DNA from: Candidatus Colicola coprequi
GTDB taxonomy: Bacteria > Bacteroidota > Bacteroidia > Bacteroidales > Paludibacteraceae
Assembly: GCA_018065765.1 (NCBI GenBank)
Contig: JAGHSR010000158.1
Location: 1-36,196, forward strand
Length of the DNA: 36,196 nt
Reading direction: 5' to 3'
The notes beneath the pieces were generated by a model. The model saw nothing but the letters and a program-made list of their open reading frames with translations. It was not told where the DNA came from and searched no databases. Below are positions 6,499 through 14,400 of the stretch, piece by piece (positions within the stretch are counted from its first letter, which is position 1; the number at the start of each line of letters is the position of its first letter). The position numbers and the translations under genes were made by a program.

Positions 6499-8172
6499 AT
6501 GTTAGTTTCTGAGCAAGATAATTTCGTTAAGATTTACGAGCGTTCGCTCCGCGAACATTGGGATCTCGAAGCCATTACCGACTATGGGACTACCAATACA
6601 TTGACTTACGGACAATTGGCTGCGCAAGTAGCACGTTTACACTTGTTGTTCAAACAATGTGGTCTTAAAAAAGATGATAAAGTGGCTCTCATGGGACGCA
6701 ATACATGCAACTGGGTTACTGTCTATCTGGCTACAGTCACCTATGGTGCCATCATCGTACCTATCTTACAGGATTTCAAGGCGAACGACGCCCTACATAT
6801 CATCAATCATTCTGAGTCGAAGTTGCTTTTTATCTCCGAACTCAATTGGGAAGGACTATCTTTGGATGAATTAGAGAATGTTAGCGTGGTGTACTCCTTA
6901 AAGGACTTTGCTGTCTTGGGCACAACCCACTCGCATACCAATGTTACATGGCAGCGCGCACAAGTAATGTTCGACAAGAAATACACAACGTTCACCCAAA
7001 AAGATGTCTGCTTCCCGGAGCGCAGAAACAAGGAGATTGCCAGTATTAACTATACCAGTGGAACCACCGGTTTCTCCAAGGGAGTCGTCACTCCCTGCAA
7101 TGCTTTGGCAGGACATATCAAATATTTCATTGATACACAACGCCTCTGGCCCGGTTGCCGGCATGTGGCATTCTTGCCATTGGCACATGCCTTTGGTTGT
7201 ATCGTAGATTTCTTGGGCGTTTTGGCCGCCGGAGGACATACCTATTTCATCGGTCGTACACCGGCACCGAAAATCCTGCTACAAGCCTTTGCCGAAGTCA
7301 AACCAACACTGATTGTCTCTGTTCCTCTGATATTGGAGAAAATCTACAAAAAGATGATTGCTCCTCAGATTAGCAAAGCACCCATCAGTTGGGTCTTGAA
7401 AGTACCCGGATTGAGCGACATGGTGCTGAACAAAGTCCGTCAGCAGTTGATCGACGCTTTTGGCGGTGAGTTCTCCCAAATCATCATCGGTGGAGCACCC
7501 CTCAATGCGGAAGTGGAAGCGTTCTTGAGACGCATCAAATTTCCCGTTTCAGTGGGATATGGCATGACCGAATGCGCACCGCTCATCTCGTTCTCACTGT
7601 TTCAAGACTACAAGCCTTTCTCCTGCGGAAAACTCATACCGGGGCTGATGCAAGCTAAAATAGACCACCCCAATGCCGAAGGAGTGGGGGAAATACTTGT
7701 CAAAGGCGAACATGTAATGCAAGGCTATTACCGTAATCCTGATGCCACCGCTGAAGTGTTTACCAAGGATGGTTGGCTCAAAACCGGCGATTTGGGACTG
7801 ATAGACGAAGAGGGATATCTATTCATCAAAGGACGTAACAAAACAATGCTCCTTGGACCAAGCGGACAAAATATCTACCCCGAAGAGATAGAGGCAAAAC
7901 TCAACAACATGCCATACGTCATGGAGTCTATCGTGCTCCAACACGATGATAAACTGGTAGCACTTGTTTGCCCGGACTACGAAGTAGTCGATCAAAACTC
8001 ACTATCTGAGGAACAACTGGAAGAGGCGATGGAGGAAAATAGAAAAATCCTCAATACGCAACTGGCTGCTTACGAACCCATTACCAAAATCAAACTTTAC
8101 CCCCATGAGTTCGAGAAAACGCCTAAAAAGAGTATCAAGCGTTTCCTCTATACCCGCATGGCGGACGAATAA
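6499..8172 (+). CDS. AMP-forming long-chain acyl-CoA synthetase
   Basis: This 557-residue enzyme of the ANL superfamily activates a carboxylic acid, most likely a long-chain fatty acid, to acyl-AMP and then acyl-CoA. The family motifs appear in order: the P-loop NYTSGTTGFSKGV (about 180-192), GYGMTE (about 354), the hinge-containing TGDLG...FIKGRNK (about 430-450), YPEEIE, and the C-terminal catalytic Lys in KTPKKSIKR. The N-terminal part LTYGQLAAQVARL and KVALMGRNT is typical of bacterial long-chain fatty-acid CoA ligases. The length fits the shorter Bacteroidota members. It is the second gene of the operon that also contains coaX (which starts CoA synthesis) and fabG, a coherent fatty-acid and CoA context. 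Substrate chain length cannot be read from the sequence, and some members act as acyl-ACP synthetases. Confidence 0.9.
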   Translation: MLVSEQDNFVKIYERSLREHWDLEAITDYGTTNTLTYGQLAAQVARLHLLFKQCGLKKDDKVALMGRNTCNWVTVYLATVTYGAIIVPILQDFKANDALHIINHSESKLLFISELNWEGLSLDELENVSVVYSLKDFAVLGTTHSHTNVTWQRAQVMFDKKYTTFTQKDVCFPERRNKEIASINYTSGTTGFSKGVVTPCNALAGHIKYFIDTQRLWPGCRHVAFLPLAHAFGCIVDFLGVLAAGGHTYFIGRTPAPKILLQAFAEVKPTLIVSVPLILEKIYKKMIAPQISKAPISWVLKVPGLSDMVLNKVRQQLIDAFGGEFSQIIIGGAPLNAEVEAFLRRIKFPVSVGYGMTECAPLISFSLFQDYKPFSCGKLIPGLMQAKIDHPNAEGVGEILVKGEHVMQGYYRNPDATAEVFTKDGWLKTGDLGLIDEEGYLFIKGRNKTMLLGPSGQNIYPEEIEAKLNNMPYVMESIVLQHDDKLVALVCPDYEVVDQNSLSEEQLEEAMEENRKILNTQLAAYEPITKIKLYPHEFEKTPKKSIKRFLYTRMADE

Positions 8173-8206
8173 GAGTCTCAACGCGTAATCCAAATAGCAT
8201 TCACGA

Positions 8207-8947
8207 GTGAATATCTGCATTGATCATGGCAACTCAAGAGCCAAAGTGGCTCTGTTCGCGGAAGACGGACGTATAGTGAAGACTTTTGTGTATAAGTCTT
8301 TCACTGCTGCTGATGTTGAACGCGTGTTCGCTCTCTATCCTATCAACGATAGCATCATCTCATCGGTCGTCAATCTGGAGCCAGCCATGGTCAATTCACT
8401 CCATCGATTGAGCAAGCGTTTTGTCCTGTTGGACCACAAGACGCCGCTGCCTATCGTAAATGACTACGATACGCCTGCCACACTTGGACAAGACCGCTTG
8501 GCTGCTGCTGTAGGCGCGGCAGAACTCTTCCCTAATGAGAATGTGCTCATTATTGATATTGGATCGGCTATTACCTACGATTTTCTCAACAAGGACGCAC
8601 ACTACATCGGCGGAAACATAGCACCGGGACTGAAAATGCGTTTATCCGCACTGCATCAAATGACCAAAAAACTGCCTTTGGTTGAGGCAGGCGAGGGTGA
8701 ACTGATTCCCTTGTTTGGTGCTAATACACGAGACGCTATCTTGGCAGGCGTAGTACGAGGAATCTGCTTTGAGGTCAAGGGCTACATGCGTACCCTCAAC
8801 GAACGCATGGAGAACTATCAAACCATCATGACCGGCGGGCAAGCCAATCATATCCTGAGAAATATGCAAACCCATATTTGCTATGACAAACACCTCGTCC
8901 TAAAAGGATTAAATCGAATACTGGAGTTCAACAAAGCGCACGATTAA
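8207..8947 (+). CDS. coaX: Type III pantothenate kinase
   Basis: The enzyme phosphorylates pantothenate, the first committed step of coenzyme A synthesis. It has 246 residues, normal for CoaX, and starts at GTG 8207 because the phosphate motif IDHGNSRAK lies within the first dozen residues. The other ASKHA-fold signatures are present: TPATLGQDRLAA (GxDR motif, about residues 89-100), the adenosine/phosphate motif IDIGSAITYD (about 116-125), GGNIAPG and, later, TGGQA. Type III kinases need a monovalent cation and are not inhibited by CoA, unlike CoaA. The start is 34 bases after the acyl-CoA ligase stop. A later CoA pathway gene, coaD, is found on the opposite strand at 22911-23360, in a separate transcript. 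Confidence 0.93.
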   Translation: MNICIDHGNSRAKVALFAEDGRIVKTFVYKSFTAADVERVFALYPINDSIISSVVNLEPAMVNSLHRLSKRFVLLDHKTPLPIVNDYDTPATLGQDRLAAAVGAAELFPNENVLIIDIGSAITYDFLNKDAHYIGGNIAPGLKMRLSALHQMTKKLPLVEAGEGELIPLFGANTRDAILAGVVRGICFEVKGYMRTLNERMENYQTIMTGGQANHILRNMQTHICYDKHLVLKGLNRILEFNKAHD

Positions 8948-8993
8948 CCATACAAAGCCGCGAATGGCACTAAATTTGTACTAACTGAAATAA

Positions 8994-10205
8994 ATGAGAT
9001 TGAAGTATATATATATCGCAATCATAGCTCTCGCAATGACCGTACCGGCTGGGGCACAAAATGCCACTTCATCGCCATCGTCGCGATTTGCGTATGGTGA
9101 GATGAACGACAATATCCCTAATGCCTATCGTGCTATGGGGGGTGTCAACTTAGGTATGCGACGCAATTCGGCTATCAACCCATCACAACCGGCATCTTAT
9201 ACTGCTTGCGATAGTACCTCTTTCATGTTCGACTTGGCAGGAAGTATCCTCTGGACGAACTATTCCGATGCGTCAGGCAAAAAAAACAAGATTAACGGTA
9301 ACCTCGAATACGTAACCCTACAGTTCCCAATTTGGAAACAACATATCGGTTTCTCGGCCGGTATCATGCCTTATACATCTATGGGATATGCTTTTGGAGT
9401 GACCGATTCGGTAGGAGGACACGAATATGGCATCTCCTACGTTGGTGCAGGAGGCATTACACAAGTCTATGGAGGACTGAGTTTTAATATCCTTGACTGG
9501 GTGGCACTCGGAGCTAACTTCTACTATATGTTTGGCGAAATCAACAACGAAACCGTTCTTACTTTTACGGAATCCTCCATCCATGGTTCCGACATGTGGA
9601 AAAACATGCACGTGGGCAGTTTCCGCTTTCGCTATGGTATGCAATTGTTCCACACGTTCGGAAAACATAGTTTCTGCCTGGGTGGTATATTTGAAAATAA
9701 ACAACGTCTGAATGGTGACTATGTCCAATACGAAATCAATTTCGTGGACTCTGTTCGTGTTACGGACAACGGATTTGAGGTGCCAATGACCTATGGCGGC
9801 GGGCTGAGTTACAACTATGCTGATCGTTTGACCATTGCTTGCGACTACTACCGTCAGGATTGGAACAATGTGCTCTGTTTCGGTGAGACGGGCACACTCA
9901 AAAATCACACGAAGATTTCACTGGGTTGCGAATACCGTCACAACCCCAACGGACGCAACTATGCCGAACGTATGTTCTGGCGTGTGGGAGCTTCCATGAT
10001 TGATTCGTATGTGGGCAATTCCGGACAAAAGGATTTTACTATTTCTGCGGGTTTCGGGTTGCCGCTGCGCACTTCCGCAACCTTGGTGAACACGACGCTG
10101 GAATACACGCACCGAGCATCTATCAATCAACTCAATGAAAACTGTCTCAAACTCACCATCGCGGTGGCTGTCAATGAGAACTGGTTCTTCAAGCGTAAAC
10201 TCTAA
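8994..10205 (+). CDS. Outer membrane beta-barrel protein, FadL/OmpP1-like
   Basis: A 403-residue protein with a Sec signal peptide (MRLKYIYIAIIALAMTVPAG, cleaved near AGA-Q). The mature part begins RFAYGEMNDNIPNAYRAMGG, a start seen in Bacteroidota FadL-like proteins, and continues with alternating strands rich in aromatic residues and glycine (GISYVGAGGITQVYGGLSFN). It ends in an amphipathic strand (NENWFFKRKL). No catalytic motif is visible. The order coaX, this barrel, a TPR protein, lptC recurs in Bacteroidales as I remember it, so a link with LPS or outer-membrane assembly is an inference from position. Transport of hydrophobic molecules, as in FadL, is the alternative. Confidence 0.78.
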   Translation: MRLKYIYIAIIALAMTVPAGAQNATSSPSSRFAYGEMNDNIPNAYRAMGGVNLGMRRNSAINPSQPASYTACDSTSFMFDLAGSILWTNYSDASGKKNKINGNLEYVTLQFPIWKQHIGFSAGIMPYTSMGYAFGVTDSVGGHEYGISYVGAGGITQVYGGLSFNILDWVALGANFYYMFGEINNETVLTFTESSIHGSDMWKNMHVGSFRFRYGMQLFHTFGKHSFCLGGIFENKQRLNGDYVQYEINFVDSVRVTDNGFEVPMTYGGGLSYNYADRLTIACDYYRQDWNNVLCFGETGTLKNHTKISLGCEYRHNPNGRNYAERMFWRVGASMIDSYVGNSGQKDFTISAGFGLPLRTSATLVNTTLEYTHRASINQLNENCLKLTIAVAVNENWFFKRKL

Positions 10206-10238
10206 GAAAGCAATCATAAAACTTAAAAAACAATACAA

Positions 10239-11648
10239 ATGAAAAAATCCCTTTTAATTATCGTTTTGTGTGCAACCGTTCCTGCACTGGCTATCGCTAA
10301 AAAACCTAAAAAAGTCGTAGAAGAAACTTCTCAACAGACCGTTGTAACAGAACCTGCAGAAGATGAAATTCCTGTCATCACCGAAGAATGTACTATCAAT
10401 ACTTCTCTGTTCAACGAGAGTGTGAAGAACAAACAATTTGCAGACGCCTACGAACCTTGGCTTAGTGTTTTCAACGAGTGCCCTAACTATTCGCGTGTTA
10501 TCTACACACAAGGTTCCAAAATTCTGGATTGGAAATATACGCAAGCCACTACCGATGAGGAGAAACATCAGATTCGTGACATGCTCATGAAGTTATACGA
10601 CAAACGTATCAAGTGGTTCGGTGACGATGCCAAATACCCAACTCCATATGTCTTAGGACTAAAGGGTTTAGACTACATCCAGTACTTCCCCGAGGATGAA
10701 CTCAAACTAACAGCCTACAATTGGCTGCGTCAGTCCATTGATGGGATGGGAAATAAATCACAGGTGATGGTGCTCGTCAAGTACTTTGAACTCAGTATGA
10801 ATATGTACAAGGCTGATGCCAATAAATATGCTGATCAGTTTGTTTCGGACTACACCCTCGTTTCGGGTATATTAGCTGCTTCTACCGACGCTTCTGATGC
10901 ACAATGGAAGGACTATGTGGATAATAGCTTTGCCGTTTCGGGTGCTGCTGATTGCACCAAGATGGATGAACTGTACGCAACCTTTGTTAAGGAGAACACC
11001 ACCAATCTTGATGAAATGCTCAAACTCATGAAACTCTATCGTCGTGTCAATTGCACAGAGTCAGAGGTTTATTTTGCTGCCGCAGAAGCCGCTCATAAAC
11101 TGAAACCGACCGAGGAATCAGCCGCAGGTTGTGCTAAAATGTGCCTCAAAAAAAATGATCCCCAAGGCGCAATTGCTTATTTCAAACAGGCGATCGAAAT
11201 GATTGACATTACGGACCCCGAAGCAAATAAGAATCGCGCAGATTACTACTACAACATTGCTATGACGCAATACAAGGACTTAGGCAACTACTACGAGGCT
11301 CGCAACTCGGCTCGCTTGTCATTGGAGTCTGACCCCGACGCAGGACGTAGCTATATCTTGATAGGTTTGTGCTATGCTGCTGCTAAACCATATAGCAATG
11401 GAGATGTGCCTGCCGCTAAAGCTGCTATCCTCAACAAAACCGTTTTCTGGGCTGCTGTGGATCAGTTCAACAAAGCCAAACGTGCCGATTCGTCTATAGT
11501 GGATCTTGCCAATAAGTACATTGCAGATTTTAGCAAATACTTCCCAACCAGGGAGGACATCTTTGACCTCCCCGAACTTGTAGAGGGCGAAACCTTTATC
11601 GTGGGCGGTTGGGTTGGTGAGAGAACTACCTGCCGTGCTGCGAAATAG
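10239..11648 (+). CDS. Periplasmic TPR-repeat protein
   Basis: The product has 469 residues and a cleavable signal peptide (MKKSLLIIVLCATVPALAIA). A Lys/Glu-rich stretch follows, then an all-helical domain. Helical pairs with TPR character are seen around residues 60-85 (NKQFADAYEPWLSVFNECPN), 270-345 (AIAYFKQAIEMIDITDPEA and the region before it) and 345-380 (YYNIAMTQYKDLGNYYEARN). The repeats are degenerate, as is common in this family. Being 33 bases downstream of the beta-barrel gene and one base ahead of lptC, it probably acts in the periplasm with these partners. The role is not known. The C-terminal third ends in a short Cys-containing tail, GERTTCRAAK. Confidence 0.78.
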   Translation: MKKSLLIIVLCATVPALAIAKKPKKVVEETSQQTVVTEPAEDEIPVITEECTINTSLFNESVKNKQFADAYEPWLSVFNECPNYSRVIYTQGSKILDWKYTQATTDEEKHQIRDMLMKLYDKRIKWFGDDAKYPTPYVLGLKGLDYIQYFPEDELKLTAYNWLRQSIDGMGNKSQVMVLVKYFELSMNMYKADANKYADQFVSDYTLVSGILAASTDASDAQWKDYVDNSFAVSGAADCTKMDELYATFVKENTTNLDEMLKLMKLYRRVNCTESEVYFAAAEAAHKLKPTEESAAGCAKMCLKKNDPQGAIAYFKQAIEMIDITDPEANKNRADYYYNIAMTQYKDLGNYYEARNSARLSLESDPDAGRSYILIGLCYAAAKPYSNGDVPAAKAAILNKTVFWAAVDQFNKAKRADSSIVDLANKYIADFSKYFPTREDIFDLPELVEGETFIVGGWVGERTTCRAAK

Positions 11649-11649
11649 A

Positions 11650-12321
11650 ATGTTCAATCTTCAATCTTCAACTTTTCACACGACCATCGCCGGTGTCGTA
11701 CTGGTGATGGGGGGGTGCTTTGTGAGTTGTTCTAAGGAAGTGCGCTTGCGTGCTGACGCTATCCAGGATCGTTCCATCGTTCCTGTGTTGGAAGCCAGCC
11801 AAGTGACAACGCTCATCTCCGATTCCGGAATTACACGGTACCGCATTACTGCTGACCGATGGGATGTTTATGACAAAGCTTCTCCTTCTTATTGGGAGTT
11901 CACACAAGGTATTTATTTGGAGAAATTCAACGAGAACCTTGAGGTGGAAGCATCACTCCAAGCCGATTATGCCAAGTACCTTGATTCAGAGGAACTATGG
12001 CAACTGCGGGGACATGTTCACGCAGTGAACGAAAAAGGCGAAGAGTTTGATACTCCTGAGTTGTACTGGAACCAACAAACGCAAAAAATCTATTCCGACT
12101 CCTCCATCACTATTGCTCGTTCTTCATCGGTCATTCAGGGGATAGGTTTTGTCAGTGACCAAACAATGAGCCAATATACCATCCTTCAACCGACAGGATT
12201 CTTCCCGATAGAGGATGACACCCATCAGCCATCGGAGGGCGAAAGTCAGGAGACTGAACTTGCTCCTCAGTCGTCTGACAAAAACGAAACAACCAACAAT
12301 ACTGAACTTATCAAATCCTAA
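11650..12321 (+). CDS. lptC: LPS export ABC transporter periplasmic protein LptC
   Basis: LptC hands lipopolysaccharide from the inner-membrane LptBFG transporter to the LptA bridge. From ATG 11650 the product is 223 residues. Hydrophobic residues 10-27 contain a possible lipobox (FVSC); Bacteroidota LptC is often a lipoprotein. The LptC core follows: VLEASQVTTLISDSGITRYR, then YWEFTQGIYLEKFNENLEVE, YLDSEELWQLRGHVHAVNEK and FDTPELYWNQQTQKIYSDSS. It ends in a low-complexity acidic tail (SEGESQETELAPQSSDKNET). I chose ATG 11650 because it is the first ATG after the TPR stop at 11648; an in-frame GTG at 11614 would overlap that gene. The first codons are made of a 7-bp tandem repeat (ttcaatc), see 11653-11673. 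Confidence 0.88.
   Translation: MFNLQSSTFHTTIAGVVLVMGGCFVSCSKEVRLRADAIQDRSIVPVLEASQVTTLISDSGITRYRITADRWDVYDKASPSYWEFTQGIYLEKFNENLEVEASLQADYAKYLDSEELWQLRGHVHAVNEKGEEFDTPELYWNQQTQKIYSDSSITIARSSSVIQGIGFVSDQTMSQYTILQPTGFFPIEDDTHQPSEGESQETELAPQSSDKNETTNNTELIKS
11653..11673. repeat. Three 7-bp units forming the first codons of lptC
   Basis: ttcaatc, ttcaatc, ttcaact follow directly after the ATG of lptC with exact 7-bp period. Because 7 is not a multiple of 3, the units are read in different frames (FNLQSSTF). The unit is close to those of the array at 21307-21362 (ccaatct). Confidence 0.7.
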
Positions 12322-12326
12322 CCTAT

Positions 12327-13064
12327 ATGCTTTTACAATCTAAAACTGCCATCATTACAGGTGCCGCTCGCGGCATAGGCAAGGCTATTGCACTCCAATT
12401 GGCGTCAGAAGGGTGCAATATCGCTTTCACCGATTTGAAAATCAATGAGCAGGCTTTAGCCACACAAACAGAGATAGCCGCTTTGGGTGTCCAAGTGAAA
12501 GCGTATGCAAGCAACGCGGCTGACTTCGATGCCGCACATACGGTGGTCAACCAGATACTCCAGGACTTTGGCTCTATAGATATTTTGGTCAATAATGCCG
12601 GTATTACCCAAGACGGTTTGCTTCTGCGCATGAGCGAACAGCAATGGGATGCTGTTATCAATGTCAACCTCAAGTCTGCGTTCAATTTCATCCATGCAGT
12701 TACACCGATTATGGTGCGTCAGCGCAGAGGATCTATTATCTCTATGTCCAGCATCGTTGGCATCAATGGCAACGCGGGACAAGCCAATTATGCAGCCTCC
12801 AAAGCGGGGCTGATAGCTCTCACTAAATCCACCGCTAAGGAACTGGGCGGAAGAGGTATCCGTGCCAATGCCATTGCACCCGGGTTTATCATCAGCGATA
12901 TGACTGCATCACTACCCGAGACCGTCGTGCAAGAATACATCAAGTTGGTGCCGATGCGCCGTGGCGGTTCTGTCGAAGAAGTAGCCAAAGTGGCTCTCTT
13001 CCTTGCCAGCGACCTCTCCTCATATGTCTCAGGACAAGTCATCGAAGTCAATGGAGGTATGTAG
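12327..13064 (+). CDS. fabG: 3-oxoacyl-[acyl-carrier-protein] reductase
   Basis: A classical short-chain dehydrogenase of 245 residues that reduces 3-oxoacyl-ACP with NADPH in fatty-acid elongation. Visible motifs are the cofactor loop TGAARGIGKAIA (residues 11-22), NNAG (about 90), the catalytic Ser in SMSSIVG, and the Tyr-x-x-x-Lys pair in YAASKAG (about 154-160). The C-terminus YVSGQVIEVNGGM is the hallmark of FabG. The start at ATG 12327 is five bases after the lptC stop. Other SDRs share the core, but the C-terminal motif and the lipid-related neighbours favour FabG. Confidence 0.92.
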   Translation: MLLQSKTAIITGAARGIGKAIALQLASEGCNIAFTDLKINEQALATQTEIAALGVQVKAYASNAADFDAAHTVVNQILQDFGSIDILVNNAGITQDGLLLRMSEQQWDAVINVNLKSAFNFIHAVTPIMVRQRRGSIISMSSIVGINGNAGQANYAASKAGLIALTKSTAKELGGRGIRANAIAPGFIISDMTASLPETVVQEYIKLVPMRRGGSVEEVAKVALFLASDLSSYVSGQVIEVNGGM

Positions 13065-13067
13065 AAT

Positions 13068-14252
13068 ATGAAAACAATTCGAGATATTTTTCGTATAGGC
13101 AATGGTCCATCGTCCAGTCATACGATGGCTCCTCATCGTGCCGCAGAAATGTTCCTGGCACGCAATCCCAACGCCGCTCATTATGAGGTAACATTGTACG
13201 GCAGTTTGGGTTCTACCGGCAAGGGACACATGACCGATGTGGCTATCGCTGATGTGATAGCGGATATAGATATTATTTGGCAACCGGAGGTGTTCCTTCC
13301 TTATCACCCCAATGGTATGCTTTTCCTTGCGATGGATAAGGCCGGCAACGAACTGGATCGCTGGACGGTGTTTAGCATAGGTGGAGGTGCTTTGGCAGAA
13401 GAAGGGCGCGAGAGTCCATCACCGGATGTCTATCAAATGCACACTCTCACCGACATCAAAAACTACTGCGAATCCACCGGTAGAAGTTATTGGGAGTATG
13501 TGGAGGAGAACGAGGGCAAAGAGATTTGGAACTATCTGCATGAAGTTTGGCAGGTGATGGTCGAAGCGGTAGAAAGGGGATTAGACCACGAAGGGGTGCT
13601 ACCCGGACCTATCGGACTGCGCCGCAAAGCGGGTATGTACCATGTCAAAGCATCCGGATACAAGGATAACCTCAGAACACGTGCACTCGTTTTCTCGTAT
13701 GCGTTGGCAGTGGCTGAGGAAAATGCCTCTATGGGTAAGATAGTCACAGCCCCCACTTGTGGGTCGAGTGGGGTAGTGCCTGCCGTGTTATATCACCTGT
13801 GGAAAAGCCGCGATTTCAGTGAGACACGCATTTTGCACGCATTAGCCACTGCGGGACTGATAGGCAATATCGTTCGGACCAACGCCTCTATCGCGGGTGC
13901 GGAAGTGGGTTGTCAGGGAGAAGTGGGCGTAGCGTGTGCTATGGCATCTGCTGCGGCTAACCAACTCTTTGGCGGCAGTCCTGCTCAGATAGAATACGCA
14001 GCAGAGATGGGCTTGGAGCACCATTTGGGTATGACATGTGACCCGGTATGCGGGTTGGTGCAAATCCCTTGTATTGAGCGCAATGCCTATGCGGCCGCTC
14101 GTGCGCTGGATGCCAATATATACGCCTCCTTCTCGGACGGAAGTCACCGTGTGGGCTTTGACCGCGTAGTGGATGTGATGCGCGTTACCGGACACGATAT
14201 CCCATCGCTATACAAGGAGACATCCGAAGGCGGACTGGCTAAAGTGCTGTAA
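13068..14252 (+). CDS. sdaA: L-serine ammonia-lyase (iron-sulfur dependent)
   Basis: The enzyme deaminates L-serine to pyruvate and ammonia with a [4Fe-4S] cluster as Lewis acid. All of the single-chain type is present in 394 residues: an N-terminal beta domain that opens RIGNGPSSSHTMAPHRAA with the SSSHT substrate loop, and the alpha domain with the cluster ligands Cys in APTCGSSG (about 227) and in MTCDPVCGLVQIPC (about 325-335). The chain is shorter than the 450-residue E. coli SdaA, with a compact beta domain. It begins three bases after the fabG stop and is the last gene before a new promoter, so it ends the operon. Its link to lipid and LPS genes is not obvious. Confidence 0.93.
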   Translation: MKTIRDIFRIGNGPSSSHTMAPHRAAEMFLARNPNAAHYEVTLYGSLGSTGKGHMTDVAIADVIADIDIIWQPEVFLPYHPNGMLFLAMDKAGNELDRWTVFSIGGGALAEEGRESPSPDVYQMHTLTDIKNYCESTGRSYWEYVEENEGKEIWNYLHEVWQVMVEAVERGLDHEGVLPGPIGLRRKAGMYHVKASGYKDNLRTRALVFSYALAVAEENASMGKIVTAPTCGSSGVVPAVLYHLWKSRDFSETRILHALATAGLIGNIVRTNASIAGAEVGCQGEVGVACAMASAAANQLFGGSPAQIEYAAEMGLEHHLGMTCDPVCGLVQIPCIERNAYAAARALDANIYASFSDGSHRVGFDRVVDVMRVTGHDIPSLYKETSEGGLAKVL

Positions 14253-14287
14253 GGGATTGTGTTTTTTACACAAAAATATCCTTTTGC

Positions 14288-14318
14288 TTGCTCCTTCGGA
14301 AAAATTGTTGTACCTTTG
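14288..14318 (+). promoter_or_regulatory. Bacteroidota promoter of the dipeptidyl peptidase/glucokinase operon
   Basis: TTG at 14288-14290, 20 bases, TACCTTTG at 14311-14318. It lies between the serine lyase stop and the peptidase start, leaving a leader of about 75 bases. A weak AT-rich hairpin (14257-14262 with 14268-14273) just upstream could help to end the preceding transcript. Confidence 0.8.
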
Positions 14319-14400
14319 TAGGCAAAAATACCGAAGGTAGGTTCTACAAATTATAAAGAACATACCGTAAATAATAACGCAGCCTTTAATGCGAAACATT

